DNA of 64,000 nucleotides from Entomohabitans teleogrylli (GTDB taxonomy: Bacteria > Pseudomonadota > Gammaproteobacteria > Enterobacterales > Enterobacteriaceae): the NCBI RefSeq assembly GCF_001484765.1, contig NZ_LLXO01000017.1, positions 1-64,000 of the forward strand, in the 5' to 3' direction. Shown here in pieces: positions 25,393-33,976 of the stretch; position 1 is the first letter of the stretch, and each line of letters opens with the position of its first letter. The notes beneath the pieces were generated by a model. The model was given only the letters and a program-made list of their open reading frames with translations, made no database searches and was not told where the DNA came from. The position numbers were made by a program, and so were the translations under genes.

Positions 25393-26572
25393 ATATATCA
25401 ACAGCACCGGCGTAATTGTCCCGGATACAGCAGACATAAAAAGCGAAGTAGAGCAGGAGTTCAAGGCAGCGCTGGGCGATAACATGTCCACAGCAGACAA
25501 CACTCCCCAGGGGCGTCTGATTGCCGCTGAAACGTCAGCACGCCGATCCGTTGCTGAAAATAATGCTCTGTTAGCAAACCAGATCAACCCAAAAGATTCC
25601 GTCGGGGTGTTTCTCGAATCCATTTGCGCGTGGCTGGATATTGAGCGGAAAGAGGAAAGCGCATCGACGATCGCCAGCGTTACGCTTGGTGGTATTCCGC
25701 TGGTGGAAATCCCGGCCGGATCACGCGCGCGGAGCGGTGACGGTGATTTGTACGCAACCACCCGCGCTGTTGTTCTGGATACTGCCGGACAGGGTAGCGT
25801 GGATTTTGTGGCGGTGGAAACCGGTGCGCTTACGTGTCCTGTCGGGGGACTGACAACGATTATCGATCCAGTATTGGGCTGGGAGACGGTTTATAACAGC
25901 AACGCCGCCGTACCAGGAGCCGCGGCTCAGAGTGATGAAGCGTTACGCCTGCAGCGTGAGCTGCGACTGGCCAGCCAGGGCATTTCTACCGTTGAGGCGC
26001 AGATCAGTGGTCTGTATGGTGTTGAAGGTGTGCGTTCACTGTCATATCTGGAAAACACTAGCCATGATTACCAGACTATTGAAGGCATCACCATGAAACC
26101 GCATAGCGTGTGGGCGTGCGTGTACGGAGGCGCTGACGATGACATTGCTATGAGCTTACTCAAGAACAAAACAGATGGTTCTGGGTGGAATGGCGCTGTC
26201 TCTGTGACGGTGACAGAGTCGAACGCTGAAATACCCTACACGGTGCAGTTTGACAGGCCGAAAGAAATTCCTATTACTGTTCAGATCACAGTCCGGCGTG
26301 GACAGAGTACCGTTAACCCGACTGAAGCTATCCCGGAAGCGCTCATGCAGTACGCCAGCGGAGAAATCGACGGGGAGCGTGGTTTTGTGGTGGGTGCGAA
26401 TGTTAGCCCGTTCGAGCTTTCAGGTGCTATCAATATTATCCACCCCGAGATTTTCGTGAGAAACGTGCTGATCTCAAGAAAAGGAAACGCCTTAGCTGCT
26501 GGTGAGATCGAAATTATGAGAAATGAGATACCTGTTTTAGATGCCAGCAATGTAACTGTTGTTATAGACTAG
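25382..26572 (+). CDS. Baseplate J-like protein
   Basis: 396 residues. AALGDNMSTADNTPQGRLIA at the front, RQRELRLASQG-type RLQRELRLASQGISTVEAQI in the middle and VGANVSPFELSGAINIIHPE near the end form the gp47/BaseplateJ signature. It builds the wedge inner ring. Normally followed immediately by tail protein I, but here a cargo gene intervenes. Confidence 0.88.
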   Translation: MAYEYINSTGVIVPDTADIKSEVEQEFKAALGDNMSTADNTPQGRLIAAETSARRSVAENNALLANQINPKDSVGVFLESICAWLDIERKEESASTIASVTLGGIPLVEIPAGSRARSGDGDLYATTRAVVLDTAGQGSVDFVAVETGALTCPVGGLTTIIDPVLGWETVYNSNAAVPGAAAQSDEALRLQRELRLASQGISTVEAQISGLYGVEGVRSLSYLENTSHDYQTIEGITMKPHSVWACVYGGADDDIAMSLLKNKTDGSGWNGAVSVTVTESNAEIPYTVQFDRPKEIPITVQITVRRGQSTVNPTEAIPEALMQYASGEIDGERGFVVGANVSPFELSGAINIIHPEIFVRNVLISRKGNALAAGEIEIMRNEIPVLDASNVTVVID

Positions 26573-26606
26573 TTCCCGATAAGGATTTTCCTGGAGGGAA
26601 CTAAAG

Positions 26607-27419
26607 ATGAATAAGTTCAAGTTAATATCTATATTGCTGGTTTTTTCAATTGTTGGCAATGCTCAGGCTTATACACCCAAAAGCATGGACGTTTTTAATA
26701 ATGTTGTAGATGCTATTATCAGCGACGATATAACAGGTTTCGTTTCAAATGATAATGCGATGCTTACGCGAGGGGTCTCAAGCATAAATGCATCAAAAAT
26801 CATATCGGTTTACCACAATAATGAGATGGCGGGTGATAAGCAATTCAAAGGTAAACCTGTTCGAATAAAAACCATAGCATCAGCAATAAAGACGGATTTT
26901 TCAGGTGATGCATATATAGTAGCGAACGGGCGTAATAGCTATGAAAGTGTTATGCTAAAAATTGATAAGGATGATGATAGAAACCTTAAAATCAATAAGG
27001 GAAATAAGGTGGACTTTGTTTGCTTTGGTGGTGGTATGATTATGAATACCCCGGTTCTTAATTCATGCATGTACCCTAAAGATTTTGCTGATATGGTTTA
27101 TGGTAATGTTAGAAATAAAATAATGAACATTTCTCATAAAAATTATAAACCCTCATCGGTTTTAGAGGCGCGAATTGCTTATATCTATATTTCCCTCGAA
27201 AATAGAATTCAGGATCATTGCTTGGGAAGCGCAAAAGAATGTATTTCTTACATAAAGAAATTGGCTGAAAAACCTGATGAGATTAAAAAAGATGATTTTT
27301 CAGATGAGCAAATTAAAAAAATGAAGGAAATTAAGGGGGTTATTGAAAGTGATAAAAATTTACCATTTGCCCCAACAAAACCGGTAGAGAGCACCAGGCT
27401 TAAAAAATTACTTGGTTAA
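26607..27419 (+). CDS. Secreted protein, AT-rich cargo gene inside the baseplate operon
   Basis: 270 residues with a clean signal peptide (MNKFKLISILLVFSIVGNAQ, cleavage near AQA-YT). Residues about 85-145 contain KTDFSGDAYIVANGRNSYES and a following DFVCFGGGM strand, resembling the OB-fold tRNA_anti-like domain of small envelope proteins. The C-terminal part is lysine-rich and helical. Base composition is much more AT-rich than both flanking genes, it has its own GGAGGGAA ribosome site and its own terminator. Signs of separate origin are clear; function is unknown, probably periplasmic. Confidence 0.75.
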   Translation: MNKFKLISILLVFSIVGNAQAYTPKSMDVFNNVVDAIISDDITGFVSNDNAMLTRGVSSINASKIISVYHNNEMAGDKQFKGKPVRIKTIASAIKTDFSGDAYIVANGRNSYESVMLKIDKDDDRNLKINKGNKVDFVCFGGGMIMNTPVLNSCMYPKDFADMVYGNVRNKIMNISHKNYKPSSVLEARIAYIYISLENRIQDHCLGSAKECISYIKKLAEKPDEIKKDDFSDEQIKKMKEIKGVIESDKNLPFAPTKPVESTRLKKLLG

Positions 27420-27436
27420 ATGAATAAAAACCGAAT

Positions 27437-27459
27437 AACCCGCTCCGGCGGGTTTTTTT
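27437..27459 (+). terminator. Terminator of the baseplate-region cargo gene
   Basis: AACCCGC (27437-27443), loop TCCG, GCGGGTT (27448-27454) and a T run. It lies between the cargo gene and the next tail gene, in the middle of the late operon. Confidence 0.82.
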
Positions 27460-27470
27460 ATGGGTAAATT

Positions 27471-28082
27471 ATGGCTGAAACTATCCCCGAGATTGAGAAC
27501 AGCGTTGACCTGCTGAGAAATATCATCTGGCAGACTGACGAAACCAATATAGAAACACTGATTGAAGCGAAACAGGCTTGGTACATTAAAGAGCAATCAC
27601 AGTTCTGGTCTGACTGGTATCGAGACGTTTTCGACATCAGGACAGCTAACGATTTCGGCCTGGGTATTTGGGCGCGGGTGCTTCGAGTGTCGTTCACGCT
27701 GCAGGAGTGCCCAGGCTTTACACTGACTACAGAGCAAAAGCGGCTGGTGTGCCGCCTGCGCTATTACCAGCTGATCACGCGCTGCACGATACCCGAAGTT
27801 AACGGCATCTTGAAAGACCTGTTAGGGGACAAGATTAAGGCCTACGCGCTCGATCCTAACGACATGTCCTGCATCATGTATGTTTTCGATGAACAGCCCA
27901 GCGATGATCTGGCTGTCATCCTCGCGAAATATGACCTACTGCCGCGCCCGGCGACGGTGGGTATTAAATTTCGTGTTCTTGATTATGAGCCTTTCGGGTT
28001 CGGCCCGTACAACATGAATTTTAATAATGCGCCGTTCTGGTGGGGGGACGGGCTTCACTATGACTTTAAATGTCCGGAGTAA
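27471..28082 (+). CDS. DUF2612 tail protein (tail protein I position)
   Basis: 203 residues. Pattern QFWSDWYRDVFDIRTANDFG, LGIWARVLRVSF, then RLVCRLRYYQLITRCTIPEV is DUF2612, the tail protein I-like baseplate component that links wedge and fibres in this phage group. The C-terminal end FGPYNMNFNNAPFWWGDG is typical. Confidence 0.78.
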   Translation: MAETIPEIENSVDLLRNIIWQTDETNIETLIEAKQAWYIKEQSQFWSDWYRDVFDIRTANDFGLGIWARVLRVSFTLQECPGFTLTTEQKRLVCRLRYYQLITRCTIPEVNGILKDLLGDKIKAYALDPNDMSCIMYVFDEQPSDDLAVILAKYDLLPRPATVGIKFRVLDYEPFGFGPYNMNFNNAPFWWGDGLHYDFKCPE

Positions 28083-28087
28083 AAACT

Positions 28088-28978
28088 ATGAGTGATGGAA
28101 TTAAAATATCTGAATTAGACCCGGCGGCGGTTTTAACTGGTGGCGAAAAATTTGCGGTAGTGCAGGGAGGGGAAACAGTAGCGGCCACGGTAAACCAGAT
28201 TAAGTCGCTAATCCCTGCCGGGGAAAAGGGCGAAAAAGGAGATACAGGTGCAAAAGGTGAAAAAGGGGATACCGGAGCCACTGGCGCTACTGGCCCACAG
28301 GGACCAGCAGGACCAGCCGGGCCGCAGGGTGAAAAGGGAGATAAAGGAGACAAAGGAGACAAAGGGGATCCGGGTGAATCTGGTGCTGCCGATATTATTA
28401 TCGGCACTGAAACAAATAACGCCCTTGTGAATAACACCAATGAAAGCGCTGGCCCGCTCGGGCTGAAAGTTCTGGTGTCCCCGGCGGATGGGAACGGTAT
28501 AACGCTGACAGATGAGGGATTGTGGGGCAAAAACACAGTGGAGTCGTTAACGCGTGTGGGAGTTCCGTCAAGTTTCCCGACAAACGGGCCAGATACGAAA
28601 GGGGCGCTATTCGCGTGCGGACCTATCGGTAACGGCGGTTGTTATTTCAAACAAACAATAAATACGTCATCGGGTACGCATAACGTACTGGGGACTGTTT
28701 ATCTTGAGAGACACCCCTGCCAGGCTGACGGGACGCTGATACCATACAATGTCTGGTGCGGAGCTACGAACGCCAGCTATCAAATCCCCGTCTGGCTGAT
28801 TTGTCAGGCTATACCCACCCACACCCTGACAGTTTCGACTGGCGTCATTACGCCAATAACCAGAGCAGAGGGGTACGAATCGGGCCTGCCTGATTACCCT
28901 GAGGTTGCCGGGACTGATGTACATGTAATTACGTTTCAGGCGCTGTATTTTTACGGTAAAACGTCCAGCAACTCCTGA
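28088..28978 (+). CDS. Collagen-like tail fibre protein
   Basis: 296 residues from the ATG at 28088 (GGAG ribosome site; an ATG at 28070 lies inside the preceding stop region). Residues about 47-101 are Gly-X-Y collagen repeats (GEKGEKGDTGAKGEKGDTGA and further GDKGDKGDKGDPG), preceded by an N-terminal virion-binding part and followed by a globular C-terminal receptor domain. Collagen repeats in tail fibres provide a rigid trimeric shaft. The coding DNA for the repeat is a stretch of near-identical short units and may vary in copy number. Confidence 0.85.
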   Translation: MSDGIKISELDPAAVLTGGEKFAVVQGGETVAATVNQIKSLIPAGEKGEKGDTGAKGEKGDTGATGATGPQGPAGPAGPQGEKGDKGDKGDKGDPGESGAADIIIGTETNNALVNNTNESAGPLGLKVLVSPADGNGITLTDEGLWGKNTVESLTRVGVPSSFPTNGPDTKGALFACGPIGNGGCYFKQTINTSSGTHNVLGTVYLERHPCQADGTLIPYNVWCGATNASYQIPVWLICQAIPTHTLTVSTGVITPITRAEGYESGLPDYPEVAGTDVHVITFQALYFYGKTSSNS

Positions 28979-29007
28979 TTCTCTCCGATCATTTTTAGGT
29001 AAAAATA

Positions 29008-30873
29008 ATGGACCAGAAATTTTTTCGCGTCCCATGGGCTTCCAGCGGGGACCGCGCCAGCATTTCCGAAACTGCGCCCGCTGATGGCTCAGTGAGTTAT
29101 CCCAGCGGCTGGGGGCCGGATTACCAGCGCAACCCGAAAACCGACGCCAACGCCAAAAACCCCGAGCGCGATGTTATGAACGGCGTTCTGAACGCAATCA
29201 CCGGCGCTATCCGGCAGTATCAGACGAACGGATACCCGGAGTGGATTACCAGCGCTGACAATAACGGCACAGCATTCGGCTACGATGCTGGCGTAGTTGT
29301 GAGCTATAACGGCGCGCTCTATCTGTCGCTGGTGGCGAGCAACACGGCCACACCCGGCGCTGACGCCTCAAAATGGCAATCGTATATTCAGCGCGAGGCT
29401 ACAGAGGCTGAAGCGCTCGACGGTACCGGCTCAACGCAGGTGATGACTCCACGGCGCACGAAAGCGCTTGCTGATAGCCTGGATGAAAAGCTGTTTACGT
29501 CTATTGAGCCGTATACAGTGCCAGTCGGCGGGATCATGCTGTGGGGAACGGCGACACCGCCAGAGGGCTGGCTGGAAGCAAACGGCCAGAGTTTTGATAA
29601 AGCGAAAAACCCTAAACTCTCAGTCGTTTTCCCGAGTGGCTTTGTACCAGATTTACGCGGTCGCTTTGTTCGCGGCTGGGCTCATGGTTCACCCGTTGAT
29701 CCTGATTCGAACCGAGGCATTTTGAGTCTTCAGGAAATGCAGGTACAACGCCATAATCACACAAGCCCTGTTGAGCGCGCATCTGATGGTATTGATGGGC
29801 CGGAAGAAATCCGCGGCTTAATGTGGCCCGGTAGTCCGCGAAAAAATACAACAAGGGCGGGGACGTCGTATGTCGGCGGAGATGAGACCCGGCCAGCGAA
29901 TATCGCGGTTATGTACATTGTTAAAACCGACCAGGCAGAGTCGAGCGGCGGCGAGGCTGGCCCGTCCGGTATTATCATTACACCAGCAACAGACAGCATC
30001 GAGGCCGGGAAGGTGCGCCAGTTTTCAGCAATAATCGTTCCTTCAAACTTATCCGTTGATTATCCGGTATCGTGGGCTGTATCTGATACGTCGCTGGGTT
30101 CCATATCCAGTGCAGGATTGTACACTGCAAACCCGGGAGCCAGCGGGACGCAGACCATTATCGCCTCGATTTCAACGGGGCTTACTTCAACCGCTGTTAT
30201 TACGCAAAGCGTGTGGCTCACCAGCATCACGATCGGCAGCATTCCATCGGAGCTGCTGGCCGGTAACACATATAACGTCCCGATCACATACTCACCCACC
30301 GGGTACACAGAAACTGTCCTGGCGTCATCGTCGGATAGTAGCGTTGCGGCGTTGAGTAGTTCGGGCGTGCTGGACATATACAGCGCAGGGACGGCGACGC
30401 TCACACTCACGGGTGCAAGTTCAGGCGTCACTCGCTCTGTGACTGTCACGGCAACGGAAGCTGTGGTGCCAGAAATTTATCTGACTATCAGCAATAACCT
30501 TTCCGAAATTAAAGCGGCGGGAACAGCAGCACAAATGGCAGCACGCGGAAATCTGGGTCTTGGTTCACTGGCTACAAAAAACGGTCTGGGAGCCGGTGAT
30601 GTCGGCGCCGTTCCACTGGCCTGGGCCACAATTCCCGCCGGTATAGATCTGGATTCTATAACGGCAGCAGGCGAGTATTTCCAGAGCGTGACGAGCAACG
30701 CAACAACAGCGCTTCACTATCCCGAGGCTGTAGCCGGTGCGCTAAAAGTGGTTTCAACTGGAGTAAGTACGGGAGCCTGCCGCCAGTTCTACTGGCCATA
30801 TAATTCAGATAAGGAGTACCGCCGGGCGGGGTTTGGAACGCCTATCGCGTTCACGGCCTGGACTGAGCATTGA
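29008..30873 (+). CDS. Tail fibre with collar domain and Ig-like repeats
   Basis: 621 residues. The N-terminal part (about 1-150) holds virion-binding sequence; GGIMLWGTATPPEGW (about 174-188) with FVPDLRGRFVRGW is the phage tail collar domain. Two bacterial Ig-like (Big_2-type) domains follow (about 318-405 and 408-490; motifs VSWAVSDTSLGSISSAGLYT and SSDSSVAALSSSGVLDIYSA). The C terminus (GAVPLAWATIPAGIDLDSIT to the end) is a pyocin-knob-like receptor domain. It is the last prophage gene; host-range determinant by inference. Confidence 0.85.
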   Translation: MDQKFFRVPWASSGDRASISETAPADGSVSYPSGWGPDYQRNPKTDANAKNPERDVMNGVLNAITGAIRQYQTNGYPEWITSADNNGTAFGYDAGVVVSYNGALYLSLVASNTATPGADASKWQSYIQREATEAEALDGTGSTQVMTPRRTKALADSLDEKLFTSIEPYTVPVGGIMLWGTATPPEGWLEANGQSFDKAKNPKLSVVFPSGFVPDLRGRFVRGWAHGSPVDPDSNRGILSLQEMQVQRHNHTSPVERASDGIDGPEEIRGLMWPGSPRKNTTRAGTSYVGGDETRPANIAVMYIVKTDQAESSGGEAGPSGIIITPATDSIEAGKVRQFSAIIVPSNLSVDYPVSWAVSDTSLGSISSAGLYTANPGASGTQTIIASISTGLTSTAVITQSVWLTSITIGSIPSELLAGNTYNVPITYSPTGYTETVLASSSDSSVAALSSSGVLDIYSAGTATLTLTGASSGVTRSVTVTATEAVVPEIYLTISNNLSEIKAAGTAAQMAARGNLGLGSLATKNGLGAGDVGAVPLAWATIPAGIDLDSITAAGEYFQSVTSNATTALHYPEAVAGALKVVSTGVSTGACRQFYWPYNSDKEYRRAGFGTPIAFTAWTEH

Positions 30874-31016
30874 TGATTTGTGATGTGTCGTAAATGTGGC
30901 GTAACTGAATGGCACCATAAGGACAAGGAAGTCATACAACGACACGTAAAGACACAAAACCGGATGCGAACGCGGAAAACATATGTGATTACAGTGTGTT
31001 ATTTAACGCTCTACTT

Positions 31017-31062
31017 TCTTCTAAGCCGTAGGTCACAGGTTCGAATCCTGTAGGGCGTGCCA
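31017..31062 (+). other. attR: duplicated 3' half of a tRNA-Arg gene
   Basis: The sequence from CTTCTAAGCCGTAGGTC through the T arm (CACAGGTTCGAATCCTGTAG) to GGGCGTGCCA is the 3' part of a tRNA starting at the anticodon loop (CTTCTAA, anticodon TCT, arginine) with encoded CCA at 31060-31062. There is no 5' half upstream, so this is not a working gene but the attachment-site copy carried at the far end of an integrated phage. The complete tRNA and the integrase should be at the left end, outside the window. Positions 30874-31016 hold nothing I can name. Confidence 0.75.
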
Positions 31063-31171
31063 TTAAGTATCAATAAGTTGTGCCTCTTCCTTTTCATCTG
31101 ATTTTTCTTTCGTGGGACGAGTTCGGAACACAATTGTCAAAAAATAGAGTCTATTTGCTGTGTCTGTCTGG

Positions 31172-31441
31172 TCAGCCCAGGGCAACCAGTTTACAGCCCC
31201 CACGGCAGCCACAGTTGACGTTATGCCCTTCCAGTGCCACTTCAACCCCTTCAATATTTACCAGAGAGCTGCCTTCCGTTATCTTTCCTGTCGACTTACA
31301 GGCAGGACATAATACCGGATCGCCCTTACGGGCCAGCGCCTGAGACTGATTTACCAGAAGGGAGCCGGACAGCACTTTGCCGCCGGTGGTGGTGGTGTCG
31401 CCGGCCAGAATCACTTTCTTCCCCTGTACGGTGGTTCTCAT
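31172..31441 (-). CDS. PAAR domain protein, T6SS spike tip
   Basis: 89 residues of PAAR type: starts MRTTVQGKKVILAGDTTTTG, then the metal-binding CPACKSTGKI region and a final HNVNCGCRGGCKLVALG. PAAR proteins sharpen the VgrG trimer and help load effectors. It is the last gene in the minus-strand island after the putative immunity gene, 5 bases downstream of it. Confidence 0.88.
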   Translation of the reverse strand: MRTTVQGKKVILAGDTTTTGGKVLSGSLLVNQSQALARKGDPVLCPACKSTGKITEGSSLVNIEGVEVALEGHNVNCGCRGGCKLVALG

Positions 31442-31446
31442 CGCCG

Positions 31447-32595
31447 TTATCCCTGCGTATTCCTGAAATCTTCCGCCTCATGGTCCAGCTCCCACCAGAG
31501 TTCTTTGCCGTCAGACGCGCGGGGAGCCATTTCGCCCTGGGCTATAAACCGCAGTGTTCCTGAGCCGGCTCCGGTCTTCCAGTATCCGCTGACCAGCGCC
31601 GGGGTATCGGATTTGAGAGGGGATACCTGCAGCGGGCCCTGGTCATAGCGGGCATACCAGGCGATGGTGGACTGCTCATCAAACTGGTTAACGCCATAGA
31701 AGTGCAGGGAGTGACCTTCCTGCGGTACAACGCGTATCGGGCGGATTAACTGGTTAACGGCCAGGTAGTGAGGGGAGAGGCCTTCCACAGCCGGCGTTAA
31801 ATCCGGGAACTGCCCGGCCCGGATAAGCAGCCCGGCGGGATAATTTTCAGTTGTTATCGCCGGGTCGCGGGACAGTATCTGCCGCACCCATGCCTCTCCG
31901 CCCAGCCGTTTGATATGGCGGTGATGGAGGATGGTTATCCAGTTAACGCCACGGGTACTGTTATTGTACTGTCTCTTGGCAGTAAATGCGTTTGCGTTCA
32001 CCTGTAGTGAGGGATAGCGCTTTGCCAGTTCATATTCTGCAGGGCAGTAATCATCGTAATCCTGAGGCAGAAGTAAACAGTAACCACAGTCTCCGCTGTC
32101 CGGCTCCAGTTGCTGGCAGAGAAACGTCAACCAGTCGTTAAACCGGGCCATGCCAGCCTGATTTTTCAGATAATCCCGGGGCAGAACCAGACTCAGGTAT
32201 GAATTTTCGTTTTTATTCTGCGCCTCACGAGTATCCAGATAGCTTATCAGGCAGTCTGGGGCCTCATACATATTTCTGGCATCGCTGATTTCCCAGCCGC
32301 TCTGGTCATAAATACCTTTTTCAAGGATGGCGGTTTCCACTTTTGCGATATTTTCCGGGCTGTACTTCTTCATGCCCTTAAATTCATGGGTATGAAAGCG
32401 CAGATGACTGCCAAATTCGTCGCGAAAACGCCGGAAGCAGGCCAGTATTCTGTGCCGTTTTTCCGGGGTATAGCCCTGCTTAAAAAACAGCGTAATGGAC
32501 AGCCCCAGCCGGGTCACCACCACATCATTATCCCCTGTCAGGGTAAACTCCGGCGCCCGCTGCGCCAGCAGCGTCTGATATTCACTGTATGTCAT
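31447..32595 (-). CDS. DUF3396 type VI immunity family protein (TsiV-type)
   Basis: 382 residues from the ATG at 32595 with an AGGGAGTGAAC ribosome site (a GTG two codons upstream is also in frame). The sequence pattern (LGLSITLFFKQGYTPEKRHR; GVNWITILHHRHIKRLGGEA; HLLAV-like PHYLAVNQLIRPIRVVPQEG) is DUF3396, which is the immunity partner of VRR-NUC effectors. No signal peptide, so it acts in the cytoplasm, which suits a DNA-targeting toxin. It follows the effector gene by 21 bases. Confidence 0.82.
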   Translation of the reverse strand: MTYSEYQTLLAQRAPEFTLTGDNDVVVTRLGLSITLFFKQGYTPEKRHRILACFRRFRDEFGSHLRFHTHEFKGMKKYSPENIAKVETAILEKGIYDQSGWEISDARNMYEAPDCLISYLDTREAQNKNENSYLSLVLPRDYLKNQAGMARFNDWLTFLCQQLEPDSGDCGYCLLLPQDYDDYCPAEYELAKRYPSLQVNANAFTAKRQYNNSTRGVNWITILHHRHIKRLGGEAWVRQILSRDPAITTENYPAGLLIRAGQFPDLTPAVEGLSPHYLAVNQLIRPIRVVPQEGHSLHFYGVNQFDEQSTIAWYARYDQGPLQVSPLKSDTPALVSGYWKTGAGSGTLRFIAQGEMAPRASDGKELWWELDHEAEDFRNTQG

Positions 32596-32616
32596 GTTCA
32601 CTCCCTGAAAAATTAA

Positions 32617-33972
32617 TTATTGTGCTGCCGCCAGTGTACCACCGCCCATCAGGGCCAGCGCACCACACACTGCGCCAACCGCAGCACTGCCCACCGAAGC
32701 CGCAGCAACAAGCGCAGCCACCAGAATTATCAGCGCAGCGGCAACGGCCAGCCCCACGATATTGGTGACCAGTTCATCTCTGACTTTAATCAGCAACTGA
32801 ACCGTACCGTCCCCGATGTCGAGTAATATCTGCACCCAGTCGATACTCTGCAGATATTCCAGCGTCATATCCATCCCGGACAGAACGCTCAGCCACAGTT
32901 CCTGAAGCCGTGACAGTGTCCAGGTCAGCACTTCACCGGTTTTTTCACTGACCCAGCGGATGGCATAGCTGGCCTGCCTGGTGATCGGGTCGATTATCTC
33001 CTCGCACAGCCAGTTCCCCTTTTCGGTCACCCAGGCGCCAAACTGGCGAAACTTTTCGCGCGTGCCGTCACGGACATATTCCCAGCCATCCTCAATCAGG
33101 CTGCTGACTTCCTTACCCAGAACGATCCAGTCTTCCACGGTGGGCAGATAATCCCAGGGGGCGGGGCTCAGCAGCGGCAGGTTTTCATACACCGGTTGCG
33201 GAATGGTGCCGGGCTCGCCTTCCGGAGGCGGCACGGGAAGAGGCGCCGGGACGGGTTGCGGTCGATCATCCGGACTGTCGATTAACGGCGGCAGGACATA
33301 TCGCCGGGCAGAGGGGCGTTTCCGCCGGTTGTACGCCCGGTCATACTCCTTCTGCCGCTCGCTACGGTTATCGGTAATGCGCATCACACCAAAACGGGAG
33401 TCGGTGGCTATCAGGGCATAATCATCACGCTGACCTTTTGATAAAGTATCGCCGGGAAACTTCATTTCAATCAGCATCTTAAGGTTGTCGCTGTAGGCGG
33501 TATTGTCGAAATAGGTGGCCCCGCGCCCGGGCCAGCGCCGGCTTTTGTCCTTAACCAGAATAATATCCGGGCGGCGCATACCGTACACGCCATGTTTCAC
33601 CGCATTGTCTATCGAAGGTCTGGCAAACGGGCTGAGAGAGTGACGCAGATTGGTGCCGTATTTTTCTATTTCCTCATCTTTGGTCGTCAGGATGGGCACC
33701 GGTACCGGATCCATCATGGCAAACACCACCTCAGCTTTGTAATCCCACAGGTACTCGACTTTTCTCTCTTCCGCACGAATTAAGGCGCTGACCACCATCT
33801 GGTTTAAAAAACGCAGCAGACCCGTCTTCGTCACAATTCCCTCGGGCAGCCGGATGGCAATCTCTGCTTTCTGTGCCAGGTAGCACGGGTCAGCATCGGC
33901 GGGAAATCGCCCCCGCTCCATAGTACAGTTAATCGTGGTGACCGCAGGACAGATGTTTCCCGGATGACTCAT
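32617..33972 (-). CDS. T6SS effector with VRR-NUC nuclease domain (TseV-like)
   Basis: 451 residues. The PD-(D/E)xK nuclease site is seen as RRPDIILV (Asp136), LIEMKFPGD (Glu169, Lys171) and Gln181 in LSKGQRDDY, the VRR-NUC arrangement. A proline-rich linker (PVPAPLPVPPPEGEPG) separates it from a C-terminal helical part, and the last 50 residues are strongly hydrophobic (LAVAAALIILVAALVAAASV). TseV effectors of Salmonella are VRR-NUC DNases with DUF3396 immunity; the hydrophobic tail might help cross the inner membrane of the target or bind a chaperone (inference). It follows vgrG by 4 bases. Confidence 0.82.
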   Translation of the reverse strand: MSHPGNICPAVTTINCTMERGRFPADADPCYLAQKAEIAIRLPEGIVTKTGLLRFLNQMVVSALIRAEERKVEYLWDYKAEVVFAMMDPVPVPILTTKDEEIEKYGTNLRHSLSPFARPSIDNAVKHGVYGMRRPDIILVKDKSRRWPGRGATYFDNTAYSDNLKMLIEMKFPGDTLSKGQRDDYALIATDSRFGVMRITDNRSERQKEYDRAYNRRKRPSARRYVLPPLIDSPDDRPQPVPAPLPVPPPEGEPGTIPQPVYENLPLLSPAPWDYLPTVEDWIVLGKEVSSLIEDGWEYVRDGTREKFRQFGAWVTEKGNWLCEEIIDPITRQASYAIRWVSEKTGEVLTWTLSRLQELWLSVLSGMDMTLEYLQSIDWVQILLDIGDGTVQLLIKVRDELVTNIVGLAVAAALIILVAALVAAASVGSAAVGAVCGALALMGGGTLAAAQ

Positions 33973-33976
33973 CGTT

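Noticed and set aside
31063-31254. 63-codon minus-strand ORF next to the att site
   Set aside because: Overlaps the PAAR gene in another frame; its 3' part may be a cut chromosomal gene but cannot be identified.
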